This document shows, in pieces, positions 42,088 to 57,700 of a DNA stretch of 64,000 nucleotides. The position numbers were made by a program, and so were the translations under genes. The stretch spans positions 1 to 64,000 of the forward strand of contig JAFLDS010000007.1 in the NCBI GenBank assembly GCA_017302295.1, in the 5' to 3' direction. A model generated the notes under the pieces. It had not been told where the DNA came from, made no database searches, and saw nothing but the letters and a program-made list of their open reading frames with translations. Position 1 is the stretch's first letter. The number at the start of each line of letters is the position of its first letter. Source of the DNA: Thauera sp. Its GTDB lineage: Bacteria > Pseudomonadota > Gammaproteobacteria > Burkholderiales > Rhodocyclaceae.

Positions 42088-43287
42088 TCAGAGTTTTTTA
42101 CAGAAATCGATGAGGCGCTCGGCCGCCTCGACGCACTCGTGCGTATCGGCGACCAGGGCAATGCGAACGAAACCGGCACCAGGGTTGATGCCGTTTGCCT
42201 CGCGGGCGAGATAGCTGCCGGGCAGGACCGTCACATTATATTCAGCCTGCAGGCGGCGGGCGAAATCGGTATCTGACAAGCCGGACGGCACCCCCGCCCA
42301 CAGGTAGAACCCGGCGTCGGGCAGGTCCGTGGCGAGCCAGGGTTTGAGCATCGGCGTGATGCGGGCGAACTTTTCGCGGTACAGGCGGCGATTCTCGGCG
42401 ACATGTTCTTCGTCGTGCCAGGCGGCGATCGATGCGGCCTGAACGGCCGGATTCATCGCACAGCCGTGGTAAGTCCGATAGTTCAGGAAGCGGCTCAGAA
42501 TCCTGGCGTCTCCAGCGACGAAGCCCGAGCGCATGCCGGGAACGTTCGAACGCTTGGACAGGCTGGAGAACATGACGACATTGCGGAAGTCCGTGCGACC
42601 CAGGCGCCACGCCGCTTCGAGGCCGCCGATCGGCTTTGCGTCGTCGTCGAAGTAGATCTCCGAATAGCACTCGTCCGCCGCGATCACGAAACCGTGCCGG
42701 TCTGACAGTTCGAACAGCACCTTCCACTCGTCGAGGCTCAGCACGCGCCCGGTGGGGTTGCCTGGGGAGCAGACGTAAATGAGCTGGATGTCGCGCCAGG
42801 TTTCGTCGGAAATCGACGCGAAATCGTAGGCGAAGCCGTTGTGCGGCAAGGTGTTGAGAAACACCGGCTCGGCCCCGGCGAGAAAAGCCGCGCCTTCGTA
42901 GATCTGATAGAAGGGGTTGGGGCACAGCACCTTCGCGCCGGGTTGCGTGCCATCCACGACGCACTGCGCAAACGCGAACAGCGCCTCGCGCGAACCATTG
43001 ACCGGAATCACCTGCGTTGCCGGGTCGATCGCGGGCAGACCGTAGCGGCGCCCGAGCCAGCCCGCGATCGCGCCGCGCAGCCCATCGCTGCCCAGCGTGG
43101 TCGGGTAGGTCGACAGGCCGCCGAGGTTGTCGGCGAGGGTCTGGCGAATAAAGCCCGGAGTAGGGTGCTGCGGCTCGCCGATCGACAGGCGGATCGGCTT
43201 CAGGCCGGCGGGCGGCGTGATCCCCGCGAAAAGCGCGCGCAGCTTTTCGAAGGGATAGGACTGGAGGCGGTCGAGGTTAGGATTCAC
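42088..43287 (-). CDS. dapC: Succinyl-diaminopimelate aminotransferase DapC
   Basis: 399 aa fold-type I PLP aminotransferase. PLP lysine in [19 protein letters not shown]; other motifs are [14 protein letters not shown] and [12 protein letters not shown]. It transaminates N-succinyl-2-amino-6-ketopimelate in the succinylase branch of lysine synthesis. A GTG at 43287 ([16 protein letters not shown]) matches the usual DapC N-terminus; the longer frame runs into smc on the opposite strand. First gene of dapC-dapD-pilU-dapE-prmB, divergent from smc. Confidence 0.93.
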   Translation of the reverse strand: MNPNLDRLQSYPFEKLRALFAGITPPAGLKPIRLSIGEPQHPTPGFIRQTLADNLGGLSTYPTTLGSDGLRGAIAGWLGRRYGLPAIDPATQVIPVNGSREALFAFAQCVVDGTQPGAKVLCPNPFYQIYEGAAFLAGAEPVFLNTLPHNGFAYDFASISDETWRDIQLIYVCSPGNPTGRVLSLDEWKVLFELSDRHGFVIAADECYSEIYFDDDAKPIGGLEAAWRLGRTDFRNVVMFSSLSKRSNVPGMRSGFVAGDARILSRFLNYRTYHGCAMNPAVQAASIAAWHDEEHVAENRRLYREKFARITPMLKPWLATDLPDAGFYLWAGVPSGLSDTDFARRLQAEYNVTVLPGSYLAREANGINPGAGFVRIALVADTHECVEAAERLIDFCKKL

Positions 43288-43423
43288 TTTGGAACAATTT
43301 ACGCCCGCGAGGCGCGCGGGCGGAGCAGTCGGGAAGGCTGAGGATGTTATCATGCGGCGCCTTGCCGGCGTCCGAAGCGCGTGCGGCACACGATCGCCTC
43401 CCAGAACGCCCGTTCCTCCTGAA

Positions 43424-46400
43424 GTGCGCCTCTCCAAGCTCAAACTCGCCGGTTTCAAGACTTTCGTCGATCCGACCACCGTGCTGACACCCGGCAACCT
43501 GGTCGGCGTCGTGGGTCCGAACGGCTGCGGCAAATCGAACATCATCGACGCGGTGCGCTGGGTGCTGGGCGAGACGCGCGCCTCGGCGCTGCGCGGCGAA
43601 TCGATGCAGGACGTGATCTTCAACGGCTCCACGACCCGTAAGCCGGTGTCGCGCGCAAGCGTGGAGCTTGTCTTCGACAACCACGAGGGCCGCGCGGCCG
43701 GGCAGTGGTCGCGCTATGCCGAGATCTCGGTCAAGCGGGTGCTCGACCGCAGCGGTGAATCGACCTATTACATCAACAACGTTCATGTCCGGCGCAAGGA
43801 TGTGATCGATCTCTTCCTGGGAACGGGCCTCGGCCCGCGGGCGTACGCGATCATCGAGCAGGGCATGATCTCGCGCATCATCGAGGCCAGGCCAGAGGAC
43901 ATCCGCGGTTTCCTCGAAGAGGCCGCGGGCGTCACCAAGTATCGCGAGCGCCGCAAGGAAACCGAAGGGCGCCTGTCGGATGCGCGCGACAACCTCGCCC
44001 GTCTGGACGACATCCGCATGGAACTCGGCGAGCGCATCGGCCACCTGGAAGCGCAGGCCGAAGTCGCCGCCCGTTATCACGCGCTCAATGCCTCGCACGT
44101 GCAGAAGCAGCAACTGCTTTGGCTGCTCAAGCGCAACGAGGCACGTGCCGAGCACCGGCAACTCGCCGAGGAGCTGAACCGCAACACCGCTCGGATCGAG
44201 TCCGACAACGCCCGCGTGCAGGAGCTCGAGGCGGCCGTGGAGGGCGCGCGCGAGTCGCACTTCGAGGCGTCCGAAGCAGTACATCTGGCGCAGAGCGACC
44301 TGTTCGCAGTAAGCGCGGAAGTCACCCGGCTGGAGACCGAGCTTCAACATCTCGGCGAAGCGCGCAAGCGCCTCGAAGCGAGGTTGGCGCAGCTCGATGT
44401 CGATCATGTGCATTGGACCGCACGCAGGGAATCGCTGACCGATGAGCGCGAGCGCTGGCACGAGCTTGCCGCCAACGCCGCGATGCGGGCCGAGCAGGCC
44501 GAGGCCCGGCACGCGGAGATCGCCGATCGCCTGCCCGAGCTCGAACACGCCCGCCAGGCGGCCGACGCCACGATGAGCGTCGCGCGCCGCGAGCTGGCGC
44601 AGACCGAACAGCAGCTGCGCGTCGAAGAAGCGAACCGCGCCAGCGCCATGCGCGCGCTCGATGCCCTGCAGCAGCGTCGCGGGCGGCTGGAAGCCGAGGC
44701 GGGCGCCATCGTCGGCCCGGATGAGCTGGCCGTCGCCGAACGCGAAGCGCGTCTCGAGTCGGTGCAGGACGCGCTCGAGCGCCAGCAGCACGAGCTTTCG
44801 GCGCTGCAGGGGCAGCTGCCCTCGGCCCAGTCGGCGTTGAAGGCGGCTTTCGAGCACGAGCGCGCCGTGCAGCGCCGGCTCACCGAACTGCGCGCGCGAC
44901 GCGATGCGCTGCTGCAGCTGCAGTCGCGCGTGCAATCGCAGGGCAAGCTGGGCGACTGGCTCAAGCGCCACGGCTTCGACGGTCTACCGCCGTTGTGGCG
45001 CAGCCTGCGCGTCGCCCCGGGCTGGGAGGCAGCCGTTCAGGCGGTGCTGCGCGAACGGCTGGCCGCGCTCGTGGCGCCTGTCGATGCCCAGGATGCCCTT
45101 GCGCAGGCGCTGCTGGACGAAGCGCCCCCCGAATCGCTGGCGATCGCCCTGAGCACACCGGCGACAGTGGGGCAGGAGCCCCTGCCGGAGGGCGTGCGGC
45201 CGCTGATCGGGCATGTCGAGGTGAGCGAGGCCGAGCAGCGCCCGCTGGTCGAGGCCTTCCTGCGGGGATGTGCTGTCGTCGACCGTCTGGAGGACTGGCT
45301 GCCACGCCGTGCGGAACTCCCGCCCGGCTTGGTGCTGGTGAGCGCGCGCGGGCAGGTGCTGACCCGGCACGCCCTGACCCATCTTGCCCCGGACAGCCGC
45401 ACTCATGGCGTGATGGAGCGCCAGCGCGAGATCGATGCGCTCGCGGCCGAGCAGCAGGCGCTCGAGGAGGAAGCCGCTGCAGCGCACGATGCCTTGCTGG
45501 CAGCCGAGGCGAAAGCGGGCGCGATACAGGAGCGCATCAATGCGCTGCGCCGCGACAGCCAGGCAGCGCAGGCACAGGTGCACGCCGAACAGGTGGAACT
45601 GCTCAAGCTGACTCAGGCGCGGAGCCGGGCCGACGAGCGGCGCACCCAGTTGCAGCGAGATCTGACCGATCTCGTGCATCTGGAGGCCAACGAGCGCGAG
45701 CATCTGGCGCGCGCCGAACTGGAACATTCGCGCGCAGACGAGCTTGCCTTCCTGCAGCGCGAGCGGCTCGATGCCGCCACCGACGTGCTGCGCGAGCGCG
45801 AGCAGAGTTTGCGCGAGCTGCGCGCGCTGGAGCAGGCTGCGACACGTGATCTGCAGGAAGCGCGCTTTTCGGAGCGCGAATGCGCCGGCAAGCTCGACGA
45901 CATCGGCCGCAACCTCCAACTTGCCGCCGAGCAGGCCGAGCGCATCCTGGCCGAAACGGCTGCGCGGCGCAGCGAGCTCGAGGCGACCGACGACGCGCGC
46001 AGTCGCGACGCACTGCAGACCGCGCTTGGGCTGCGTGCCAGCCGCGAGACTGCCCTCGCGGCAAGGCGTGACGCCCTCGAACAGGCTGCCGCTGCGCTGA
46101 GGCAGACCGAGGAGATGCGCCTGCGCACCGAGCAGGAGGCGGCGCCGATCCGCAATCGCGTGGCCGAGCTGCGCCTGGCGGTGCAAGCGGCCGAGCTTGC
46201 CGCCAGCCAGTTCGACGAGCGACTGGCCGAAGCCGAGGCGGATGAAGCGGAGCTTGCGCCGCTGCTTTCGGCGGACCTCAAGGAAACCACCCTGCAGCGC
46301 GAAGTGGCGCGTCTTGCGCGCGAGATTGCCGAACTCGGTGCGGTCAACCTCGCGGCCCTGGACGAGTTGCGTACCGCCACCGAGCGCAAGGGCTACCTGG

Positions 46401-46957
46401 ACGCGCAGACTGCGGACCTGTTGCAGGCGATCGAGACCCTCGAGGATGCGATCCGGCGCATCGATCGGGAAACCCGCGAACAGCTGCAGGAAACCTACAA
46501 TACCGTGAATCGGCAGTTCGGCACGTTGTTCCCGCAGCTCTTCGGCGGCGGGCGTGCCGAGCTGGTGCTGACCGGGGACGAGATCCTCGACGCCGGAATA
46601 CAGATCGTCGCGCAGCCGCCGGGCAAGAAGAACACTTCGATCCACCTGCTTTCCGGCGGAGAGAAGGCCTTGACCGCGATTGCGCTGGTTTTCTCCATGT
46701 TCCAGCTCAATCCGGCGCCGTTCTGCATGCTTGACGAGGTGGATGCACCCCTGGACGATACGAACACCGAGCGCTATGCGAACATGGTGAAGCGCATGTC
46801 GTCGCAGACCCAGTTCATCTTCATCAGTCACAGCAAGATCACGATGGAGTTTGCGCAGCAGCTCGTGGGCGTGACCATGCAGGAACAGGGCGTGTCGCGC
46901 GTGGTGGAAGTGGATATCGAAGAAGCGCTGCGCCTGGCCGAGCCGGCGGCGGCGTGA
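43424..46957 (+). CDS. smc: Chromosome segregation ATPase SMC
   Basis: 1177 aa. Walker A in GVVGPNGCGKSNIIDAVRW; C-terminal signature LSGGEKALTAIALVF and Walker B FCMLDEVDAPLDD. Long coiled-coil arms flank a hinge near residues 510-660. It compacts and segregates the chromosome with ScpA/ScpB. A GTG start at 43424 (VRLSKLKLAGFKTFVDPT) matches family starts; the frame is open upstream to 43289 and the extra 45 residues have no counterpart in SMC. The ribosome site is poor. Confidence 0.96.
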   Translation: MRLSKLKLAGFKTFVDPTTVLTPGNLVGVVGPNGCGKSNIIDAVRWVLGETRASALRGESMQDVIFNGSTTRKPVSRASVELVFDNHEGRAAGQWSRYAEISVKRVLDRSGESTYYINNVHVRRKDVIDLFLGTGLGPRAYAIIEQGMISRIIEARPEDIRGFLEEAAGVTKYRERRKETEGRLSDARDNLARLDDIRMELGERIGHLEAQAEVAARYHALNASHVQKQQLLWLLKRNEARAEHRQLAEELNRNTARIESDNARVQELEAAVEGARESHFEASEAVHLAQSDLFAVSAEVTRLETELQHLGEARKRLEARLAQLDVDHVHWTARRESLTDERERWHELAANAAMRAEQAEARHAEIADRLPELEHARQAADATMSVARRELAQTEQQLRVEEANRASAMRALDALQQRRGRLEAEAGAIVGPDELAVAEREARLESVQDALERQQHELSALQGQLPSAQSALKAAFEHERAVQRRLTELRARRDALLQLQSRVQSQGKLGDWLKRHGFDGLPPLWRSLRVAPGWEAAVQAVLRERLAALVAPVDAQDALAQALLDEAPPESLAIALSTPATVGQEPLPEGVRPLIGHVEVSEAEQRPLVEAFLRGCAVVDRLEDWLPRRAELPPGLVLVSARGQVLTRHALTHLAPDSRTHGVMERQREIDALAAEQQALEEEAAAAHDALLAAEAKAGAIQERINALRRDSQAAQAQVHAEQVELLKLTQARSRADERRTQLQRDLTDLVHLEANEREHLARAELEHSRADELAFLQRERLDAATDVLREREQSLRELRALEQAATRDLQEARFSERECAGKLDDIGRNLQLAAEQAERILAETAARRSELEATDDARSRDALQTALGLRASRETALAARRDALEQAAAALRQTEEMRLRTEQEAAPIRNRVAELRLAVQAAELAASQFDERLAEAEADEAELAPLLSADLKETTLQREVARLAREIAELGAVNLAALDELRTATERKGYLDAQTADLLQAIETLEDAIRRIDRETREQLQETYNTVNRQFGTLFPQLFGGGRAELVLTGDEILDAGIQIVAQPPGKKNTSIHLLSGGEKALTAIALVFSMFQLNPAPFCMLDEVDAPLDDTNTERYANMVKRMSSQTQFIFISHSKITMEFAQQLVGVTMQEQGVSRVVEVDIEEALRLAEPAAA

Positions 46958-46987
46958 AAAACAAGAAGGCTTGATTCGGAACAACTT

Positions 46988-50145
<3,158 letters not shown>

Positions 50146-50244
50146 TGCCTTTGTGCGCGGCTTCGCGCATGATGCCGGGCGCCGCCTATCCGCAGCGGGT
50201 ATGCAGAGTCGAGTCGAACCATTTCATACCGGAGTGAAAGAAGA

Positions 50245-51144
50245 ATGAAAAAGGTCACCAAGGCAGTCTTCCCCGTGGCCGGCATGGGCACCCGTTTCCT
50301 GCCCGCCACCAAGGCGAGCCCGAAGGAGATGCTGCCCATCGTGGACAAGCCGCTGATCCAGTACGCGGTGGAAGAGGCGGTGGCAGCGGGCATCACGGAC
50401 ATGATCTTCATCACCGGCCGAACCAAGCGTTCGATCGAAGACCATTTCGACAAGGCCTATGAACTCGAGACCGAACTCGAGGCGCGCGGCAAGAAGGAAC
50501 TGCTCGAAATCGTCCGCAAGACGGTGCCCAAAGGGGTGAATTGCATCTACATCCGGCAGGCCGAAGCGCTGGGTCTTGGCCACGCCGTGATGTGCGCCGA
50601 GCACGTCGTCAGCGACGAGGCATTTGCGGTGATTCTTGCCGATGATCTGCTCGACAATCCCAAGGGCGCCTCCGTCCTGAAACAGATGGTCGATGTGTAT
50701 AACTACAATCGCTGCTCGGTGCTCGGCACCATGGACGTGCCGCGCCAGGAAACGCGCCAGTACGGCATCGTCAGCACCGAATCGCAGACCGGCAACGTGC
50801 AGCGCGTGACGGGCATCGTCGAAAAGCCCAAGCCCGAGGAGGCGCCGACCACGCAGGCCGTCGTTGGCCGCTACATCCTGACGCCGCGCATCTTCGACCA
50901 TCTGCATGCGGTGAAACCGGGCGCCGGGGGTGAGATCCAGCTTACCGACGCGATCGCCTCGCTGCTCAAGGAGGAGGCCGTGCTGTCCTATCAGTTCGAC
51001 GGCGTGCGCTACGATTGCGGCTCCAAGCTCGGCTACCTGAAGGCGACCGTGGAACTCGGCCTGCGCCACCACGAGACCGGCCCGGAGTTCCGCGCCTACC
51101 TCAGCGAGCGCTTCGGCGCGGAAGCAGCGGCCAAGAAGAAGTAA
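50245..51144 (+). CDS. galU: UTP-glucose-1-phosphate uridylyltransferase
   Basis: 299 aa. Nucleotidyltransferase signature [20 protein letters not shown] at the start and [21 protein letters not shown]. It makes UDP-glucose for envelope polysaccharides and glycogen-like metabolism. RBS GGAGTGAAAG. 99 nt downstream of ligA and followed by a strong terminator. Confidence 0.97.
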   Translation: MKKVTKAVFPVAGMGTRFLPATKASPKEMLPIVDKPLIQYAVEEAVAAGITDMIFITGRTKRSIEDHFDKAYELETELEARGKKELLEIVRKTVPKGVNCIYIRQAEALGLGHAVMCAEHVVSDEAFAVILADDLLDNPKGASVLKQMVDVYNYNRCSVLGTMDVPRQETRQYGIVSTESQTGNVQRVTGIVEKPKPEEAPTTQAVVGRYILTPRIFDHLHAVKPGAGGEIQLTDAIASLLKEEAVLSYQFDGVRYDCGSKLGYLKATVELGLRHHETGPEFRAYLSERFGAEAAAKKK

Positions 51145-51186
51145 GCCGGATCGACGCCGAACTGAGGCCGCGGTCAGGTAGAGAGG

Positions 51187-51212
51187 GCGCCGGAGAATCC
51201 GGCGCTTTTTTT
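51187..51212 (+). terminator. galU terminator
   Basis: GCGCCGGA (51187-51194) pairs with TCCGGCGC (51198-51205), loop GAA, followed by seven T. A canonical intrinsic terminator. Confidence 0.92.
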
Positions 51213-51277
51213 GTGGACCGCGGCCGGATGCGAGGGGCCACCGTGCGAGGGGCTGTCTAAACGGTCGACAGGGATGC

Positions 51278-51308
51278 AAAAAGCCCCGCCGGCTTTCGCC
51301 CGCGGGGC
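51278..51308 (-). terminator. typA terminator
   Basis: On the minus strand GCCCCGC-GGGC-GAAA-GCC-GGCGGGGC followed by five T. The stem has one mismatch. It ends the leftward typA gene, 35 nt after the stop. Confidence 0.85.
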
Positions 51309-51342
51309 CCTCGTGTGTTGCGCGGATCAGCGCAGTGGCGCG

Positions 51343-53160
<1,818 letters not shown>

Positions 53161-53373
53161 GGAGGCGGGAAGTCTTTGAAAGGGCGTGGATTTTAGCATG
53201 CGCCTGCGGCGGCGCAGCATGAATTTTCAACGCTGTCCAGCCCGTTGCACTGCGGTAATGACGAATGCCTTGCCGTGCCGGCACGCAAGGTCGGCGCTCC
53301 ATGGGATCCGCTGGCGAAGGCCGCCGGGACCCACATGATAAAATCCATGCTCACGAAACCCGGAGTGAATCAA

Positions 53374-54114
53374 ATGCTCGCGATCATCGGCGGCAGCGGC
53401 CTGACCCAGCTATCGAACATGGCGGTTATCCGTCGCGAGGTGGCACGCACGCCCTATGGCGAGCCCTCGGGCGCGCTCACTTACGGCACGATGTGCAACG
53501 AGCCGGTCGTTTTTCTGGCCCGTCACGGATACGGTCATACGATCCCGCCCCACCTGGTGAATTATCGGGCGAACATTTGGGCGCTCAAACAGGCCAAGGT
53601 GAGCGCAATCGTCTCGGTCGCTTCGGTCGGCAGCATCCGTGAAGATTTTCCACCTGGCACGCTGGTCGTTCCGCACCAGATCATCGACTACACATGGGGC
53701 CGCAAGGGTACGTATTTCGAGGGCGGGGAAGGGCTGGTCAAGCACATCGACTTCACCCATCCCTACGATGAGGCGCTGCGCCAGCGCCTCATCGCGGCCG
53801 CCCGCGAAGCCGGCGACAGCGCGCACGATGGCGCGGTATATGCGGCCACCCAGGGACCGCGACTCGAGACCGCAGCCGAAGTCAATCGCCTCGAGCGTGA
53901 CGGTGCCGACGTGGTCGGCATGACCGGCATGCCCGAAGCCTCGCTCGCGCGCGAGCTGGACATTCCCTATGCCGCGATCAACGTGGTGGTGAATTACGCG
54001 GCCGGGCGCGTCAGCAGCGAGCGTGGAATCCATTTCGACGACATCGAGCTGGTCCTGCAGGAGTCGATGCTGCGTGTACGGCAGCTGCTCGAGCATCTTT
54101 GCAAGGTGTGTTGA
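53374..54114 (+). CDS. mtnP: S-methyl-5'-thioinosine/adenosine phosphorylase (MtnP family)
   Basis: 246 aa purine phosphorylase of the MTAP/MTIP type. Motifs MLAIIGGSGLTQL, ARHGYGHTIPPHLVNYRANIWAL and VVGMTGMPEASLARELDI. Proteobacterial relatives of this size, such as the Pseudomonas enzyme, prefer methylthioinosine, but substrate choice cannot be decided here. It salvages the methionine-derived byproduct of polyamine synthesis. The start at 53374 follows GGAG and begins at the core fold; in-frame ATGs at 53337 and 53349 are alternatives. Divergent from typA. Confidence 0.9.
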   Translation: MLAIIGGSGLTQLSNMAVIRREVARTPYGEPSGALTYGTMCNEPVVFLARHGYGHTIPPHLVNYRANIWALKQAKVSAIVSVASVGSIREDFPPGTLVVPHQIIDYTWGRKGTYFEGGEGLVKHIDFTHPYDEALRQRLIAAAREAGDSAHDGAVYAATQGPRLETAAEVNRLERDGADVVGMTGMPEASLARELDIPYAAINVVVNYAAGRVSSERGIHFDDIELVLQESMLRVRQLLEHLCKVC

Positions 54115-54154
54115 GGCGGCGATCGGCGACGAGCCCCCCTGCAAGGTGCAAGAT

Positions 54155-54694
54155 TCATTTCACCGAATCGCCTCCGCGCGCGACCTCCTTGATGCCCACG
54201 CCAGGGCCGCCGAAATACTCCAGCTTCCAGTTGAACTGCACCGGCACGACGCCCGACGTGAAGCTGACGTGCAGAGCGTAATTGGGCTGACTGGCCTTGC
54301 GCAGAATGTCGGACGGGATGCGCGAGCGGATGTTGGCGACGACGAAGGGGCCATGCGGCGTACCCGTATAGTGCTCGGCGCCAGGCGCAGGCAGGTCGCG
54401 CCACTGGACGGTGACAGCGTCGGGGATGCGGCCGGAGCGAGCGTCACCACCAAAGCCGGGGATGCGGTCCGGCGGCACGTTTGGCCAGCTTGGATGGGGA
54501 CGCTGCAACGCCTGGGAGAACCACCACCTGTTCGGGTTCGAGACGTCGATGACCCGGACCTGCTCGAGCCCTTTCCCGGTGGGGTTCCACGCCCCCACGA
54601 CGAACTCCTCATTCGGCAGAATGCCAGCAAGAGGCCCCGCGCATCCGGCGAGCAGGGCCGCCACTGAACTGGTGATGTACAGGTGTCGATTCAT
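54155..54694 (-). CDS. Small lipoprotein, candidate immunity protein for RHS-DUF2235
   Basis: 179 aa from the ATG at 54694. The N-terminus MNRHLYITSSVAALLAGCAG has a signal peptide with lipobox LLAGC, so it is a predicted lipoprotein exposed to the periplasm. The rest is soluble; it resembles DUF2931-type lipoproteins loosely (FSQALQ..., IPDAVTVQWRDLP). It starts 10 nt after the stop of the RHS protein, so the two are probably cotranscribed. Immunity function is inferred from position and the match of compartments (a lipase toxin acting in the periplasm), not from recognised homology. An upstream ATG overlaps the RHS gene. Confidence 0.65.
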   Translation of the reverse strand: MNRHLYITSSVAALLAGCAGPLAGILPNEEFVVGAWNPTGKGLEQVRVIDVSNPNRWWFSQALQRPHPSWPNVPPDRIPGFGGDARSGRIPDAVTVQWRDLPAPGAEHYTGTPHGPFVVANIRSRIPSDILRKASQPNYALHVSFTSGVVPVQFNWKLEYFGGPGVGIKEVARGGDSVK

Positions 54695-54704
54695 TTTGCG
54701 GATC

Positions 54705-57700
54705 TCACATTGACAGTTTGAACGTCCTTTCAAGCCACTCGCCATAGCGTTCCATGTCGACCGTTCCGACTTTGTTCGACGGTGCCGGAACGGGGACTGC
54801 ATCCCCGTCGACATAAGGATTAGGGACGACCGGGATGTCAGGAAGGGGGGCAATGAATTCCAGAGATTTCGAGTACTTCATGCCGTTGACGTCGGCTTTG
54901 CGCTGGTCGAAAAACCCGTCCGAATATCTGACTTCGCGGTCGTCCGAGCCGCGGTTGAAGAAATAAGTATTCCACGGCCACACGCGCGACTCATCATGAA
55001 GCAGCGGTTTGGAGACGGTGCGCTGTTCATCCTCGAGGGGAAGAAGCTTTACCCCCGCGGATTCGGCCTGCGCATACATCCAGTTCAAGGCGATGTCCGA
55101 CAGGTCCCCACCGTCCTCGACAACGTATCCACCCCCGATGTCCGAATGAGCGCCGATGAAGGCGCGCTCGATCACGTTGGATCGTCCCCCTCTTCCGCCG
55201 TACGAGGCTTCGGCCGACTCGAGCGGGAAAAGGGTCCGGTGCTCGTTCACGCCGACGGCATGGGCCAGACGGCCGATCTGGTCGGCGGGAATGCCAAGCG
55301 AGATCGTGCCGTTGATCTGCGCGCTCAACACGGTGTCGAACAGGCCGACGAAACGTATCCTCAGGTCCAGGCAGGCGCCGCCCGCGAGCTCGGGGTAGTA
55401 GCCGGCATTGCGGCGTGTGAGCACTTCATTGACGAAATCCCGAGCGGCCGCGGCACCACGGCTGAAGCCGATGACGTCCAGCGTGATCATCAGGGGGGCG
55501 GTACGGGTGTAGCTCGAAGCACCGTTTCGCACCTCACGGTCCCATTTCACGCGAACGTAATTGTCCAGTCTGTCCAGCTGAATGATCACCTTTCGTTTCA
55601 GCCGATAGGCGAGCGCGGCGTCGCCCACCGCATACCACTCGGTCCCGACGCCTTCAATGTAGAACGGTCTGTCTGAGTCTGCGACGCCGGTTGGATCGTT
55701 GTCATCGTAGGCGTCCCTCAGCCAGTAGATGTTCGTCCGGCTCGATTCGTCGTTGCCAGTGCCGTCGAACGCGAACAGGATCAGCCCCAGCGGATCGGCG
55801 TACATCAGCGGATTGCCGGCTGCGTAGGCGTAGGGGCGGGTCATGCGATGGGGGCCGAGGGGGTCGGGTTCCAGGTACTGGCCACGCTGTGGATCGTAGG
55901 TCCGCAGCACGTTGTCGTGCCAGCCCGTCTCCGCATCGTAGTACTGGCCCGGCAGGCGAATGTTCAGGAGGAACGGCTTCGTGGGGTCTGCGTCGGAGAT
56001 GGCGGTTGTTTCCCCGTAGACGGTATGCGTCGCGCGCCAGACAACGCGTTGATCCGCGTTCGTCACCGCCGTCGGCGTGCCGATTTCGTTCGTGTGGACG
56101 TAATGAACCTGCGCTGCCCTGCCGGTGAGGAATTGCCACCAATCCTCGAACGCGCCGATGAGTCGGCCGGACCTTGCACTCAGCGTACGCCCGTCGGGGT
56201 AGTCGATTACGGCAACGGGCACACCGTGCGCGTGAATGTAGCGGCGGCTGAGCACAGGCCCGGCACTACCCTCTTTCACTTCGGCTGCAAGGCGATAGCC
56301 GTCCCACAGGTATTGAGTCGCGTCGGCAGCTGGTTCGGCGCCTTTGGGATTGAAGACGCGCTTGCGGATGCGCTGGCCAAGCGCGTTGTGGTCGTAGCGC
56401 GCGACGACAAGACCCGCGGCGGCGTCCAGGTTGTCAATATTTGGATTGCGGACTTCCGCGAGGCGGCGGTCAGCGCTGTAACGGAGCAGCCGGGTGCCTG
56501 CGCGAACGGGCAGGCCGCCCGGCGTTCGAGGCTCCGACGCGGCGCGAAAGTCTTCGGTAGCTCCCTGCACAAGCCGCCCCATTGGCTGGCCGCGTGTGTC
56601 GTACGCGTAGTACTCGACATCCCCGCGTCCGGTGTTCGACTGTGCCGCGATCAGGTGCTCGCGGGCATCGAAGGCGTAGGAAGTGACGATGTGGCGCGAT
56701 TCATCGGTACGCTGCACGATCCGCCCGTGGGCGTCGTAGGCATAACGCCAACCATCGATCACGCCTTCGACGTTGGCTGCTGCGTTTGCAGCCGGGAGCC
56801 ATCCTGTCCAGTCAGACCTGTCGTTGGAGGACGGGACAATGTGGGCCAGGGCGGTGAGGCGGCCATCCGGCGCCCTCGTCAGGCGTGCTTCGATCCCGTT
56901 GCCGAAACGGTAACCGCCCTTGGCCGGGCTTGGATAGGAAGAACTCGCGAAAGCGTGGGCCTCACGAGCGTGGCTTGGGCGTGGAAGCGGTGCGATCAGT
57001 CGTGTGGTGCGCTGCCGTCCATCGATCCAGTCAATGGCGCGCAGGTGATCGCCGGCTCCCCACTCATAACGCACTTCTCCGCCCTCAGCGAGTTGGTGGC
57101 GCGTCAGCCGATCTGCGGCGTCATAGGCGTATTGCTCCCGATACTCGAGATCCATCGCGGATCCCGACTCTCCTGGGGGCGGGCGCCGGACAGTGCGTTC
57201 GATGATTCTTCCGAAGGCGTCGTGGCGGCGTGTCTCGATTTCCTGCGGGTGCGCCATGCGCCACAGATGTGCGCCCCGGTAGCTCAACTCGGTGATGGTT
57301 GGCGACGCGTCGTGCGGGGCTTGGACGGAGTGCGAGCCGATGCGTCCTGCGGCGTCCCGTGTCCAACGCCACACCCAACCGTCGGCGAAACGGCGCTCCA
57401 GCATGCGGCCGGCCAGATCGTGCCGGTAGAACTCGATCCCGGTCGCCTCGGTCCGCAGTGCGACGAGTCGGCCGAAGTCGTCATGCCAGGTTCGCAGTCC
57501 CATCCAGGCTTCGAAAGGCGCGCCTGCGCGCGTGCCCTGTCGCGAATGGGTTTCGGCGCGGCTCGAGGCTTCCGCCGATGCGGCGCCGGGAGGCTGGATC
57601 GGGGTGATGGACCCCGGCTTCAGCCACCATCCCTCGCCCGAACTGGACAACATGGCGCCGAGCCCCTCGCGACCGTCATGGCCCAAGGCACGGACTTCTC

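Noticed and set aside
53337..53373. Upstream in-frame ATGs for the MTA/MTI phosphorylase
   Set aside because: The start at 53374 has GGAG at the right distance and begins at the family core MLAIIGGSG; the extension has no counterpart.
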